Shown one piece after another: positions 30,595 to 39,839 of a stretch of DNA of 43,265 bases; positions within the stretch are counted from its first letter, which is position 1; the number at the start of each line of letters is the position of its first letter. The position numbers and the translations under genes were made by a program. Origin of the DNA: Knoellia subterranea KCTC 19937 (lineage in GTDB: Bacteria > Actinomycetota > Actinomycetes > Actinomycetales > Dermatophilaceae); NCBI RefSeq assembly GCF_000768685.1, contig NZ_AVPK01000016.1:1-43265 (forward strand), read 5' to 3'. The notes beneath the pieces were generated by a model. That model saw nothing but the letters and a program-made list of their open reading frames with translations, ran no database searches and was not told where the DNA came from.

Positions 30595-31677
30595 TCAGAG
30601 AACCGACCGGTATGCCGTGAGCGCTGCTTCCAGCGCGTCCTCGCTCGTCGGGAGCTCACCACCACGGCTGATGGCCCGGGAACGCAGGTCGTCACGGACC
30701 GCCCCGTGGAGCAGCACGTCGGCCAGTGCACGGGCCATCGACGGAACATCGCCGACGGGGACGAGGATCGCCGCGTCGCCCACGACGGCACCGGTGCCCC
30801 CGGCATCCGTCGCGACGATGGCCGCACCGGAGTGAAGGGCTTCCTGGAGTCCAACGGGTTGGCCCTCCCACCGCGCAGTGGAGACGACGGCATCTGCGGC
30901 GGCGATGAGATCGGGCACGTCGGAGCGGTGACCGAGGAGCCGCACCGGGACGTCCGTCGCGTCGATGCGAGCCTGGAGTCGTTCCCTGTCGGGACCATCT
31001 CCGGCAACCACGGCGACGGCGTCGATGGCGTGGCGCGCACGCAACTCGGCCATCGCGTCGACGAGGAGGTCGAGGTCCTTCTGGGGTGCGAGACGCGCGA
31101 CGGTGACGAGGAGCATCGTGCGCGGCTCGATGCCCAGGTCGTGTCGAACGGCGTGGCGGTCGCGGGTCACCGCGCCCGGTGGAGGGGCAGCGATGACGGC
31201 GAGGTCCGTGGCCCGGGCGCCGAGTTCCCGCTGGCGCTCGACGATGTCGGCAGACACGCCCAGAACGAGGTCCGCGCCGCGGGCGATGGTCGACTCGAGG
31301 ACGCGATGCACCCGCCCCAGCAGACCAGCACCGGGCGACGCGTTGTGCAGCGTGACCACCAGTGGTGGCGCGAGGCCGGCCAGAGCCAGGACGGACAGCG
31401 CTCCGACCCGAGCACCGTGGGCGTGGACGACATCGGCTCCACCGCAGACGTCCCGCAGGATCGCGAGCGCGCGCGCATCGCGCACGGGATGGGGTCGGTC
31501 GGCAACGGCCAACTCGACCGTCGCGGCACCAGCCTCCGCGAAGGGGAACTGGTCCAACTCGGCGCGCGGCGCCAGGACGACGACATCGTGGTCGGCCTCG
31601 ACCAACCCGCCGACGAGGTCGAGCACGTGCTTGCCCGTCCCGCCGGCGCTCGTGCCCATGACCAGGGCGATCCTCAC
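30595..31677 (-). CDS. GT4-family glycosyltransferase
   Basis: The 360-residue protein has a GT-B fold: an N-terminal Rossmann half starting VRIALVMGTSAGGTGKHVLDLVGGL, HAHGARVGALSVLALAGL, and a C-terminal half with VARLAPQKDLDLLVDA, VVAGDGPDRERL, and STARWEGQPVGLQEALHSG holding the E-x7-E region that binds the nucleotide sugar. There is no signal or membrane span, so it acts at the inner face of the membrane. The GTG start at 31677 overlaps the murJ-like stop (GTGA); the frame is open upstream inside that gene. Its tight linkage with MurJ-like and MraY-like genes suggests it builds a lipid-linked glycan. Donor and acceptor are unknown. Confidence 0.93.
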   Translation of the reverse strand: MRIALVMGTSAGGTGKHVLDLVGGLVEADHDVVVLAPRAELDQFPFAEAGAATVELAVADRPHPVRDARALAILRDVCGGADVVHAHGARVGALSVLALAGLAPPLVVTLHNASPGAGLLGRVHRVLESTIARGADLVLGVSADIVERQRELGARATDLAVIAAPPPGAVTRDRHAVRHDLGIEPRTMLLVTVARLAPQKDLDLLVDAMAELRARHAIDAVAVVAGDGPDRERLQARIDATDVPVRLLGHRSDVPDLIAAADAVVSTARWEGQPVGLQEALHSGAAIVATDAGGTGAVVGDAAILVPVGDVPSMARALADVLLHGAVRDDLRSRAISRGGELPTSEDALEAALTAYRSVL

Positions 31678-33326
31678 TGCTCCGGCCCCTTTCGGCGACG
31701 CTGTCGCCCACGCTCTCGAAGTGCCTGCATCCCAGTGCGGTCGCCCACGGCCATCACGCCGAGGTGGACACCCATGGTCACCACCGCAACGACGACTCCT
31801 GCGGCCAGCGCACCCCAGAGACCACCCCACCGAACTCCGCGCTCGACGACGTCGCCCACGGCGATGGCCACGGCAACAGCCACGACCGCGGCACCGAGGG
31901 TGCGACCGGCCCCGGCGAGGGCCTCACTCCCCCATGCGTAGCGGACCAGCATCGCGAGGGAGAAACCCGACACGGTCATGCCGACGGTCGAGGCGATGCC
32001 GAGCAGCCCCAGCGTCGTGCCGGCATCGGAGCCGTCCGGGATGAGCGCCACGGGCAAGAGCGCCGCAATGATCCAGCCGCCCGCGACAACAGCCCCGGCG
32101 AGCATCGGACGGCCGCGGACATAGAGCGCCCGCGTGAGCAGCGCCGCAGCGCTGAAGCCCACGAGCCCCGGGGCGTAGGCGGACAGTCCACCGGGAAGAG
32201 CCTGCAGCGCCGAGTTGCCGGCTCCCTCTCCGCCGCGGTCGAACTCGAGGAAGAACCGGCCGACCGGTCGCGAGATGGCGATGAGCACCGCCGCCGCACC
32301 GGAGGTCAGGAGCAGAATGCCGCGAAGGCTGTTTGCCAGGGTCCCGGCGGCATCCGTCGCCGTGGCGTCCTCCTCGCGGGCGCCCTCTGCGTGCGCAAGT
32401 GCCGGGAAGGCGGCCGTGGCCACGGGCACCGCCAGGACGGCATACGGGAGGAGATAGACGGCCTGGATGTAGGCGTAGACGTTGACCACGCCGATGTCGA
32501 GCGTGCGTGGCTCGTGGGTGATCCACAGCGTGACGGCCACCGCCGCCTGCTGTGCCGCCAGGGCGAGGACGCCGGCGCCGGCGAGAACGCCGGCGCGCTG
32601 GCCCAGACCTCCGGGGAAGGACAGGGTCGGACGGAGTCGCACCCCTACCCGCAGCGCAGGCACGAGGAGCGGCAGGCTGAGCACGACGACGCCCAGGGTC
32701 GTGCCACCGGCGAGGACCCAGACCGAGCGGTCGTCGACGTCGGCCGCCGACACCTCCCCGGTCTGCATGGCCCAGTACGCGAAGTACGCCGCCATCACGA
32801 CAACGCTCGACAGCAACGGGGCGAGGGCCGCAGCGAGGAACCTGCGGTGCGCCTGGAGGATGCCGGCCAGCACCACGCCCACGCCATAGAGCGCGACCTG
32901 CGGGGCAAAGATGCGCAACATCTCGGTGCCGAGGGCCACGCTCCCGGGTCGGCTTCGGTCGTCGAGCAGCAGGTCGCTGAGCCACGGTGCCGCGACGAGC
33001 ACGACGAGCGACAGCGGCACGAGCACGACGATGGCCCAGGTGAGCAGGGCGGAGGCGCTGCGATCCGCATCCTCACGACGGCCGGCACCGAGTTGGCCGG
33101 CCACGAGTGGCACGGCGATCGCGGCGAGAGCACCACCTGCCGCGACTTCGTAGATGACGTTGGGAAGCGTGTTGACGGTCTGGTACGTGTCACCGACCGG
33201 GCTCGTCCCGACGCCCCAGGAGAAGACGAGAGTGCGGGCGAAACCCGCGAGGCGAGCCAGCAGAGTGGCGATCGCAACGATGAGCGCGGCGCGCGCCACG
33301 GAGTGACCCACGGTGCGCGTGGTCAC
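31674..33326 (-). CDS. MurJ/MviN-type lipid flippase
   Basis: The 550-residue membrane protein of the MOP superfamily has about 14 membrane segments. The N-terminal RAALIVAIATLLARLAGFARTLVFSWGVG and the strands NVIYEVAAGGALAAIAVPL and PRTLDIGVVNVYAYIQAVYLLPYAVLAVPVATAAFPAL are characteristic. MurJ flips lipid II; family members near glycosyltransferases may flip other undecaprenyl-linked sugars. The main actinobacterial murJ usually lies near oriC, so this may be a second, specialised copy (inference). GTG start overlapping the upstream stop; stop overlapping the glycosyltransferase start. Confidence 0.92.
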   Translation of the reverse strand: MTTRTVGHSVARAALIVAIATLLARLAGFARTLVFSWGVGTSPVGDTYQTVNTLPNVIYEVAAGGALAAIAVPLVAGQLGAGRREDADRSASALLTWAIVVLVPLSLVVLVAAPWLSDLLLDDRSRPGSVALGTEMLRIFAPQVALYGVGVVLAGILQAHRRFLAAALAPLLSSVVVMAAYFAYWAMQTGEVSAADVDDRSVWVLAGGTTLGVVVLSLPLLVPALRVGVRLRPTLSFPGGLGQRAGVLAGAGVLALAAQQAAVAVTLWITHEPRTLDIGVVNVYAYIQAVYLLPYAVLAVPVATAAFPALAHAEGAREEDATATDAAGTLANSLRGILLLTSGAAAVLIAISRPVGRFFLEFDRGGEGAGNSALQALPGGLSAYAPGLVGFSAAALLTRALYVRGRPMLAGAVVAGGWIIAALLPVALIPDGSDAGTTLGLLGIASTVGMTVSGFSLAMLVRYAWGSEALAGAGRTLGAAVVAVAVAIAVGDVVERGVRWGGLWGALAAGVVVAVVTMGVHLGVMAVGDRTGMQALRERGRQRRRKGPEQ

Positions 33327-34135
33327 TCGCGACCCCAGCGATCGAGCCGCCGCAGGACGTCATTGCCCTCGATGACCTTGCTGAACGACACCTTCTCCGA
33401 GAGCACGGTCAGCCCTGCGGTGACGGCCAGGACGGCCAGCCGACCGCGCAGGCCGGTGCGTTCTACGAGCGCCACACCGATGAGGGCACCAGCTGCGTTG
33501 GCGCCGGTGTCACCGAGCATCGACTCCCCACGCAGGTCGCTCGGCAGCGCTCCGGCCGCCGCACCGAGGGCGGCTGCGGCCGTGGCTGCGCCCGGGTTGC
33601 CCGGTGGAAGGAGGACGGGCAGACCGGCCGCGGTGACGACCTTGAGGGTCCGGCCAGGTCGGAGGTCGAAGAGGTTGGCGATGTTGGCCGCGCCGGCAAT
33701 GGCGGCACCGCCCACGAGAGTGGCCAGGAAACCTCGGCCCGTGCGCCGGTCGGCCAGCGCCGCGGCCGCGAGACCGGTGGCACCGAGACCGACGATCTTG
33801 ATGGCTCCGGTCGTCACCTCACCGCGCGCGAGGGCGCCGAGGTGACCCTTGAGGCCCTTGCTCGATGCGTCCCCCGCGAGGTCATCGAGGGCACCGAAGG
33901 CTCCGGCCCCGAGACTGGTCACCAGAGCGGGGCCGGCCGGGGCACCCGCGGCGACGGATCCGACTGCTGCAGCCACGGCATACGCCGGTCCTTCGAGGAG
34001 CGTGACGGTGCGCCCGGCATGGTTGGTGCGCTCCCAGCGAGTCCGGACACCGACCGGCAGACGGTCCTTCAGGAAAAGTGCGCCACCGGCGACGGCTGCT
34101 GCAGCAGCGGCGCCGAGGAGTGGGCGGCGGCTCAT
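33323..34135 (-). CDS. MraY/WecA-like membrane phosphoglycosyltransferase homologue
   Basis: The 270-residue protein has several Ala/Gly-rich membrane segments. Motifs resemble polyprenyl-phosphate N-acetylhexosamine-1-phosphate transferases: RTNHAGRTV (38-44, like the RxxHxxP start), GALDDLAGD (81-89, the DD pair), NLFDLRPGR (154-162, catalytic Asp region) and MLGDTGANAAG (206-216, like FxGDTGS). It is shorter than MraY (about 360) and poor in the cytoplasmic His loop, so activity is unproven. The C-terminal SEKVSFSKVIEGNDVLRRLDRWGR is a distinct conserved-looking tail. ATG overlaps the steB stop (ATGA). Confidence 0.75.
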   Translation of the reverse strand: MSRRPLLGAAAAAAVAGGALFLKDRLPVGVRTRWERTNHAGRTVTLLEGPAYAVAAAVGSVAAGAPAGPALVTSLGAGAFGALDDLAGDASSKGLKGHLGALARGEVTTGAIKIVGLGATGLAAAALADRRTGRGFLATLVGGAAIAGAANIANLFDLRPGRTLKVVTAAGLPVLLPPGNPGAATAAAALGAAAGALPSDLRGESMLGDTGANAAGALIGVALVERTGLRGRLAVLAVTAGLTVLSEKVSFSKVIEGNDVLRRLDRWGRE

Positions 34136-35085
34136 GGAGCCGGGATCGGCGGATATCCGCCAGACACGCCGTCGCCCAGGCCGTACTGACCCACGCCTCC
34201 GGTGAACTGCTGTGCCAGGGCATAGACGACGCTCACCTGACCGATCGAGAGACTCACGTCGTCGACGGTGGACAGCGCGCGCGCCGTGGACGCGTCTCCG
34301 CGCGCCGCACGCACGACCGAGCTCGTGCCGGCGAAGCCGGTGACACCCACGTCCTCGGTCAGTACCGCACCCTTGCCGGCCCGATCGAGCGCGGAAGCCA
34401 GACCCGCGAAGCGCGTGGCCTGACGGTCACGGTCGGCCATGACGTCGCCCTTGATGGGGGCGCCCACGAGGACGGCGCTGCTGGCACGGACGAGGTCCGC
34501 GGTCTCGAGGTCGATGAGCTTGGCACCCGCGAGCGCCTCCATGGCCGCCTTGCCGGCGTCGTTCGCCGCGGCGGCATCCGTGGCAACCAGAGCAGTCGCG
34601 AGGACGTCGTCGAGCGGGCTCCCGTTGGACTCGTCGGCCGCAGGGAGGCCCAGAGCCTGACGCTGCTCCGTGGCGAGCTGGGTCAGCTTGTTGGCAGCCT
34701 CATCGTTCTGCGGGACCCACGCGTCCTCGACGGTCGTCTGGGACACCACGGCCGCCCCGGCGGCGACGAGGGTCTCGGAGACCGCCTTGACGTGGTCGGC
34801 GTCCGCGCCCGGCAGGACGACGAGGGCGACCTTGGCGTCGGGCAGGGTTCCGCCGACGAGGCGCCCACGGGCGTCGGCGGTGAACTCGTCGCGTGTCGTG
34901 GCGGCCTTGCGGGCGGCCTCGAGTTCGGTGCGCAGGGACGCCCGGTCCTCGCGGAGCTGGGTGACCTCCTGCGTGAGGGACTCACCGATCGTTCCCTTGA
35001 GGGGTCCCGCACCGAGCACGATCCCCACGGCGAGGGCCATGAAGATCGAGACGATCGAGACGAGGTGGTAGCGGAAGTCGATCAC
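34132..35085 (-). CDS. steB: SteB/MctB family protein (cell separation / copper transport protein)
   Basis: The 317-residue homologue of M. tuberculosis Rv1698 (MctB) and Corynebacterium SteB. It starts MIDFRYHLVSIVSIFMALAVGIVLGAGPL, a single N-terminal membrane helix, followed by a coiled coil (about 35-70) and a large exported domain. Rv1698 was described as a copper-handling channel protein; SteB was later shown to work with SteA in the RipC-FtsEX cell-separation pathway. The GTG start overlaps the steA stop (GTGA). The frame is open far upstream but those residues are steA in another frame. Confidence 0.92.
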   Translation of the reverse strand: MIDFRYHLVSIVSIFMALAVGIVLGAGPLKGTIGESLTQEVTQLREDRASLRTELEAARKAATTRDEFTADARGRLVGGTLPDAKVALVVLPGADADHVKAVSETLVAAGAAVVSQTTVEDAWVPQNDEAANKLTQLATEQRQALGLPAADESNGSPLDDVLATALVATDAAAANDAGKAAMEALAGAKLIDLETADLVRASSAVLVGAPIKGDVMADRDRQATRFAGLASALDRAGKGAVLTEDVGVTGFAGTSSVVRAARGDASTARALSTVDDVSLSIGQVSVVYALAQQFTGGVGQYGLGDGVSGGYPPIPAP

Positions 35086-36263
35086 GTGAAGATTCCTCCG
35101 AGTGCGGACCAGAGATCGTCGAGGCGGGCACCGAGCACCTGGAGCAGGACCTTGCCTCCCGGTGTGGCCCAGAGCGCGGCGCCGAGGGCGAGAAGTCCGA
35201 CGAGGACCATCGCCACGAGCCACATGCCCGAGATGCGGGAGCGATAGAGCCGGCTCACTCCCTTGGCGTCGACGAGCTTGCCGCCGACGCGCAGGCGCGT
35301 AAGGAAGGTGCTGGCCATGCCGGCCCGCCCCTTGTCGAGGAACTCGATGAGCGTGGCGTGGGTGCCGACGGCGACGATGAGGGTGGCTCCCTTGTCGTCG
35401 GCGAGGAGCATCGCGACGTCCTCGCTCGTCCCGGTCGCCGGGAAGACGACGGGCTCGACTCCGAGGTCGCGAACCCGCTCGAGTCCGGGGGCGTTGCCGT
35501 TGCGGTAGGCGTGGACGACGACCTCGGCACCGCACTTGAGCGTCGCGTCGGACACGGAGTCCATGTCACCGACGATGAGGTCGGGCTTGTGCCGGGCCTC
35601 GACGATCGCGTCCGCTCCCCCGTCGACGCCGATGAGGATCGGCTTGTATTCGCGGATGTAGGACCGCAGCATCTGCAGGTCCTCCTTGTAGTGGTATCCG
35701 CGCACGACGATGAGGACGTGACGTCCCTCGAGGTCGGTCTTGATGTCGGGAACGCCGACACCATCCAAGAGCAGCGCCCGCTCCTGCTTGAGGTACTCCA
35801 TCGTGTTGGCCGCGAACGCCTCGAGCTGATTGTTGAGCCCGGCTCGGGCGTCGGCCATGGACTCCGTCACACCCTCGGAGTCGAGGAGCGTGCCCGTCGC
35901 CAGGACCGTGTCGCCGGCACGGAGCTCGTTGCCCTCGAGGTGGACCTGGGTCCCCTCGGCGATCTGCATCGCTGCCTCGCCGACCTCGTCGAGGAGGGGG
36001 ATGCCTGCCCCGAGCAGGATCTCGGGGCCGAGGTTGGGGTAGCGACCACTGATCGACGCGGCCGCGTTGACCACGGCGGACGGACGGCAGGCGACGAGCG
36101 CCTCGGCGCTGACCTTGTCGATGTCGACATGGTTGATCACCGCGACGTCGCCCGGCTTGAGGCGCTTGGTCAGGTCCTTGGTGCGCGGGTCGACGCGGGC
36201 GGTTCCGCTGACACCGGCAGGGCCGGGGTCGCGGTCGCGGCGAAGTCGGGTCGTGAAGGGCAT
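35082..36263 (-). CDS. steA: SteA cytokinetic ring protein (thiamine pyrophosphokinase-like fold)
   Basis: The 393-residue homologue of Rv1697. N-terminal VDPRTKDLTKRLKPGDVAVINHVDIDKVSAEALV and ISGRYPNLGPEILL are family hallmarks. The central LIGVDGGADAIVEARHKPDLIVGDMDSVSD resembles the substrate site of thiamine pyrophosphokinase, though the family is not known to make TPP. A C-terminal membrane helix (about 348-368) anchors it. SteA-SteB promotes daughter-cell separation. I start at ATG 36263 because AGGA lies 8 bases upstream; ATG at 36272 would add 3 residues. Confidence 0.93.
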   Translation of the reverse strand: MPFTTRLRRDRDPGPAGVSGTARVDPRTKDLTKRLKPGDVAVINHVDIDKVSAEALVACRPSAVVNAAASISGRYPNLGPEILLGAGIPLLDEVGEAAMQIAEGTQVHLEGNELRAGDTVLATGTLLDSEGVTESMADARAGLNNQLEAFAANTMEYLKQERALLLDGVGVPDIKTDLEGRHVLIVVRGYHYKEDLQMLRSYIREYKPILIGVDGGADAIVEARHKPDLIVGDMDSVSDATLKCGAEVVVHAYRNGNAPGLERVRDLGVEPVVFPATGTSEDVAMLLADDKGATLIVAVGTHATLIEFLDKGRAGMASTFLTRLRVGGKLVDAKGVSRLYRSRISGMWLVAMVLVGLLALGAALWATPGGKVLLQVLGARLDDLWSALGGIFT

Positions 36264-36350
36264 CCCAACCATCCTGCCACGCGTGGGTGGGCCGGGCGCA
36301 GTCGACGCGGCGCGGTGGGCCGGTGACGTGGGCCTCGTGCTCGTCGCCCC

Positions 36351-38054
36351 TCAGGCGCGGGCGCTCTGTCCCCGCTCCGCCAGGAGATCCCGGGCGTGCT
36401 CCAGCGCTGCGTCGCTCACCGTTCCGGCCAACATCCGCGCGAGCTCGGTGACGCGCTCGTCGCCCTCGACCCGACGCACCCCGCTGCGGGTGACGTGTCC
36501 ATCGTCGGCCTTGGAGACGACGAGGTGGTGGTCCGCGTGCGCGGCCACCTGGGCGAGGTGAGTGACGACGATGACCTGGGCCGACCGCGCGAGCGCGGCG
36601 AGTCGTGCCCCGACGTCGAGTGCGGCGCGTCCGCCGACGCCGGCGTCGACCTCGTCGAAGACGAATGTCGGCACGGTTCCGGTCGCTTCCGCGGTCGCCA
36701 CCTCGATGGCGAGCATGACGCGGGAGAGCTCACCGCCCGAGGCGGCCTTGCTGACGCTGCGCGGGGTGCTGCCGACGTTGGCGGCGAGCCCGATCTCGAC
36801 GTCGTCGCCACCGTGCGGTCCCAGCCGGCCCGCGGGGTCGACCGCGATGACGACCCGGGCAGAGCCCATCGCGAGGTGGGACAGTTCGTCGCTGATGCGC
36901 TCGGCGAGGGCATCAGCGACCGTGCGTCGCTCCTGCGTGAGGTCCTGTGCTGCCTGCGTGCGTTCGGCCTCGAGCTCGTCGGTGCGTCGCTCGAGCTCCT
37001 CGATCCGGGAGTCGTCGCCCTCGAGTTCGACAGCGCGGGCGGCGGCCCGTTCACCCCAGGCGATGACGTCGTCCACCGAGTCGCCGTAGCTGCGGGTCAG
37101 TTCCGTGAGCGCCGCGCGACGCTCCTGAACCCATTCGAGTCGTCCCGGGTCGAGGTCGACGTCGGCGACGTAGCCCGACAGGTCGGCCGCGAGATCCGTC
37201 ACGAGGTGACTGATCTCGGTCAGGCGGGTCTCGAGGTCGGCCAGGGCCGGGTCGTTGGCGCTCACCTGCGCAAGGGCCGACCGAGCCCGAGCCAGCGAAC
37301 CCAGGATGCCGTCGTCGACGGAGCCGTCGGCCTCGTCTCCACCCGACAGCAGGTCGTGGGCCTCCGACGACCCTCGACGCAGTTCCTCGGCGTGCGACAA
37401 CCGCTCGTCCTCCACGCGCAGCGACTCGTCCTCACCGGCCTGCGGTTCGACGGCCTCGAGCCGCTCGAGGCCTCTCGTGAGCAGGTCCAGTTCCTGGGCG
37501 CGCTCGCGCGCGGCAGCGCGCAGCGACTCGAGTTCCGCGCGAGCCGCGGCGTGTGCGGCATACACGCTCTCGTATGCCGTCCGCACGTCTGCGAGGTCAG
37601 CTCCACCGAACGCGTCGAGCAGTTCGCGGTGCTCCTCCGGGCGACGCAGGCGCCACTGGTCCGCCTGTCCGTGCACGGCGACGAGGTGTTCGCCGAGCTC
37701 TCCCAGAACGCCGACGGGTGCGCTTCGCCCGCCGACGTGGGCGCGGGAGCGGCCCTCCGCCTGAACCGTGCGGACGAGCACGAGTGACTCGTCGACATCT
37801 CCCCCGGCCTCGGTGGCCCGGACGGTGGCGGGGTGGTCGGGCGCCACGTCGAAGACACCCTCGACGACGGCGCGGTCGGCACCTTCACGGACGAGGCCCG
37901 TCTCCGACCGGGCACCGAGGAGGAGGCCGAGACTTGTGACGACCATCGTCTTGCCGGCGCCGGTCTCACCCGTGAGCACTGTCAGGCCCGGGCCGAACTC
38001 GATGAGCGACTCATCGATGATGCCCAGGTCCTGGATCCGGATCTCCTGCAGCAC
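36351..38054 (-). CDS. recN: DNA repair protein RecN
   Basis: SMC-like ATPase recruited to double-strand breaks. The 567-residue protein has Walker A GETGAGKT (29-36), long coiled coils (about 150-360), the ABC signature SGGELSRVMLA and Walker B FVFDEVDAGVGG. GTG start, 6 bases after the nadK stop. An inverted pair of the window's CGGCATAC octamer lies inside the gene at 37556-37579. No LexA box is obvious upstream because the gene is embedded in the operon. Confidence 0.97.
   Translation of the reverse strand: MLQEIRIQDLGIIDESLIEFGPGLTVLTGETGAGKTMVVTSLGLLLGARSETGLVREGADRAVVEGVFDVAPDHPATVRATEAGGDVDESLVLVRTVQAEGRSRAHVGGRSAPVGVLGELGEHLVAVHGQADQWRLRRPEEHRELLDAFGGADLADVRTAYESVYAAHAAARAELESLRAAARERAQELDLLTRGLERLEAVEPQAGEDESLRVEDERLSHAEELRRGSSEAHDLLSGGDEADGSVDDGILGSLARARSALAQVSANDPALADLETRLTEISHLVTDLAADLSGYVADVDLDPGRLEWVQERRAALTELTRSYGDSVDDVIAWGERAAARAVELEGDDSRIEELERRTDELEAERTQAAQDLTQERRTVADALAERISDELSHLAMGSARVVIAVDPAGRLGPHGGDDVEIGLAANVGSTPRSVSKAASGGELSRVMLAIEVATAEATGTVPTFVFDEVDAGVGGRAALDVGARLAALARSAQVIVVTHLAQVAAHADHHLVVSKADDGHVTRSGVRRVEGDERVTELARMLAGTVSDAALEHARDLLAERGQSARA
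37556..37579. repeat. Inverted pair of the CGGCATAC/GTATGCCG octamer
   Basis: CGGCATAC (37556-37563), 8-base spacer, GTATGCCG (37572-37579): two copies of the dispersed octamer form a dyad inside recN. This is the only such close pair in the window. Confidence 0.8.
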
Positions 38055-38060
38055 TGCCCG

Positions 38061-39038
38061 TCAATCCTTCTGCGGTGAGTCGTCGGTGTGGGGCGCCGAG
38101 GCTGATCCCCCGTCACGCCGGGCCGCGGACTCGTTGGCGCGACGGGTAGCCCCACGCCAGCCGTGCACGGACAGGTCGAACTTCTCGACGAGCCGGTCGG
38201 CGAACGGGTCGGCCGCGAACCGGGCGAGTCGCACGGGGTCGGAACTGCGCTGCACCTGGATGCGAGCACCCGGCGGCAGGTCGACCGCCCGACGCCCATC
38301 GCACCAGACCACCCCGGCACCCTCGGTGCGCGGGACGACCTCGACGGCGAGGTGGCTCTCGGGTCCCACGACTAGTGGACGGGCAAACAGCGCATGGGCG
38401 CTGATGGGGACGAGCAGGAGCGCTTCGACGTCCGGCCACACCACCGGACCACCGGCGGAGAACGCATAGGCCGTCGAGCCGGTGGGCGTGGCCATGACGA
38501 CCCCGTCGCAACCCCAGGTCGACAGGGGCCGTCCGTCGATCTCGGCGGTGAGCTCGATCATCCGCTCCCGGGAGGCCTTCTCGACCGTGACCTCGTTGAG
38601 GGCCCAACTCTCGAACACGGTCTCGCCATCGTGCGTCGCGACGACGTCGAGCGTCATGCGCTCCTCGACGGTGTAGTTCTTGGCAACGATCCGCTCGACG
38701 GTGACGTCGAGGTCGTCGCGTTCGACCTCGGCGAGGAAGCCGACGTGCCCGAAGTTGACCCCGAGCAGCGGGACTCCCGAGCCTCGCGACAGCTCGGCCG
38801 CACGCAGGATGGAACCGTCACCGCCCAGGATGCACACGAGCTCGCAGCCCCGGGTCGGGTCGTGCGGGTCGGCGCTGATGAGGTCCGGGGCGTCCTCGAG
38901 CGGGGTCCCGCGCATCTCCTCGCTGATGACGGCGACGGCGACCCCGGCTGCCTTGAGTCGTTTGACGACCCCCAGCGCGTGGTCGTGCACCTCGGTCCGG
39001 GCCGGGTGCACGACGAGCAGGATGCGACGGTCGCTCAT
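38061..39038 (-). CDS. nadK: NAD kinase
   Basis: Phosphorylates NAD+ to NADP+ using ATP or polyphosphate. The 325 residues show the GGDG motif (72-75, ILGGDGSILRAAE), GVNFGHVGFLAEV with the conserved NE/D region, and SGGPVVWP near the C-terminal half. The start at 39038 follows AGGAGG and overlaps the tlyA stop (ATGA). The frame is open to 39122 but that lies inside tlyA. The tlyA-nadK-recN order is conserved in Actinobacteria. Confidence 0.97.
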   Translation of the reverse strand: MSDRRILLVVHPARTEVHDHALGVVKRLKAAGVAVAVISEEMRGTPLEDAPDLISADPHDPTRGCELVCILGGDGSILRAAELSRGSGVPLLGVNFGHVGFLAEVERDDLDVTVERIVAKNYTVEERMTLDVVATHDGETVFESWALNEVTVEKASRERMIELTAEIDGRPLSTWGCDGVVMATPTGSTAYAFSAGGPVVWPDVEALLLVPISAHALFARPLVVGPESHLAVEVVPRTEGAGVVWCDGRRAVDLPPGARIQVQRSSDPVRLARFAADPFADRLVEKFDLSVHGWRGATRRANESAARRDGGSASAPHTDDSPQKD

Positions 39039-39838
39039 GCTCGTTCCTCCTGGCTCAGGTCGCGGATCGCGGAAGCCACCGCGCTGGGGTCCATCGTGCC
39101 CGAGATCCCCGACCTCGCCCACAGGAGGTACTCCGTGTTGCCCTCTCCGCCGTGGATCGGGCTGCGGGTCAGGCCGTGGATGCCGAGTCCGACTTCGTCG
39201 GCGGTGGACAGGACGTCGGTCAGGGCCTGCCGCCGGTGGCGCGGATCGGTGACGATGCCGTTCTTGCTCAACCGTCCTCGGCCGACCTCGAACTGCGGTT
39301 TGACGAGCAGGACGACGTCCGCGCCCGGTCGAGCGAGGGCGGCGACGGGCGCGAGCACGAGGCGCAGGGAGATGAAGGACAGGTCGCCGACGATGACGTC
39401 GAAGGTGCCGAGGTCTTCCCGCGTGACGTCACGAATCGACGTCCCGCTCCGTTCGGTGACCCGGACGTCCTCCCGGAGCTCGGCGACGAGCTGGTCGTGG
39501 CCGACGTCGAGTGCCACGACGTGGCGAGCACCCTGCGCGAGCAGGACCTGGGTGAAGCCGCCCGTCGACGCACCTACGTCGAGACACTCCCGTCCCTCGG
39601 CGGACAGACCCGCTTGGCTCCAGGTGCTGAACGCGTGGTCGAGCTTGTGCGCCGCCCGACCCACCCAGCGCGGGCCATCCGAGGTGACCTCGACGACCGT
39701 CGCCTCGTCGGCAGGGCTTGCGGGTTTGCGAGCCGCGCGACCGTTGACGGAGACCGCCCCCGCCTCGATGAGTTCCCTCGCCTCACCACGCGACCGGGCG
39801 AGCCCACGACGCACGAGCTCGGCATCGAGCCGGGCGAT
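39035..39838 (-). CDS. tlyA: TlyA-family rRNA 2'-O-methyltransferase with unclear start
   Basis: S4-domain plus SAM methyltransferase; TlyA methylates 16S (C1409) and 23S (C1920) rRNA and confers capreomycin sensitivity. The S4 domain (ARLDAELVRRGLARSRGEARELIEAGAVSVNG) is followed by SAM motif CLDVGASTGGFTQVLL and VKPQFEVGR. Family members begin where this sequence has IARLDAELV, but that first codon is ATC (39836-39838), with GGAGG 5 bases upstream. No ATG, GTG or TTG is nearby: the next candidates are ATG at 39910, deep inside the upstream gene, and GTG at 39814, which would cut the S4 domain. I give the ATC start tentatively. Confidence 0.9.
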   Translation of the reverse strand: MARLDAELVRRGLARSRGEARELIEAGAVSVNGRAARKPASPADEATVVEVTSDGPRWVGRAAHKLDHAFSTWSQAGLSAEGRECLDVGASTGGFTQVLLAQGARHVVALDVGHDQLVAELREDVRVTERSGTSIRDVTREDLGTFDVIVGDLSFISLRLVLAPVAALARPGADVVLLVKPQFEVGRGRLSKNGIVTDPRHRRQALTDVLSTADEVGLGIHGLTRSPIHGGEGNTEYLLWARSGISGTMDPSAVASAIRDLSQEERA

Positions 39839-39839
39839 G

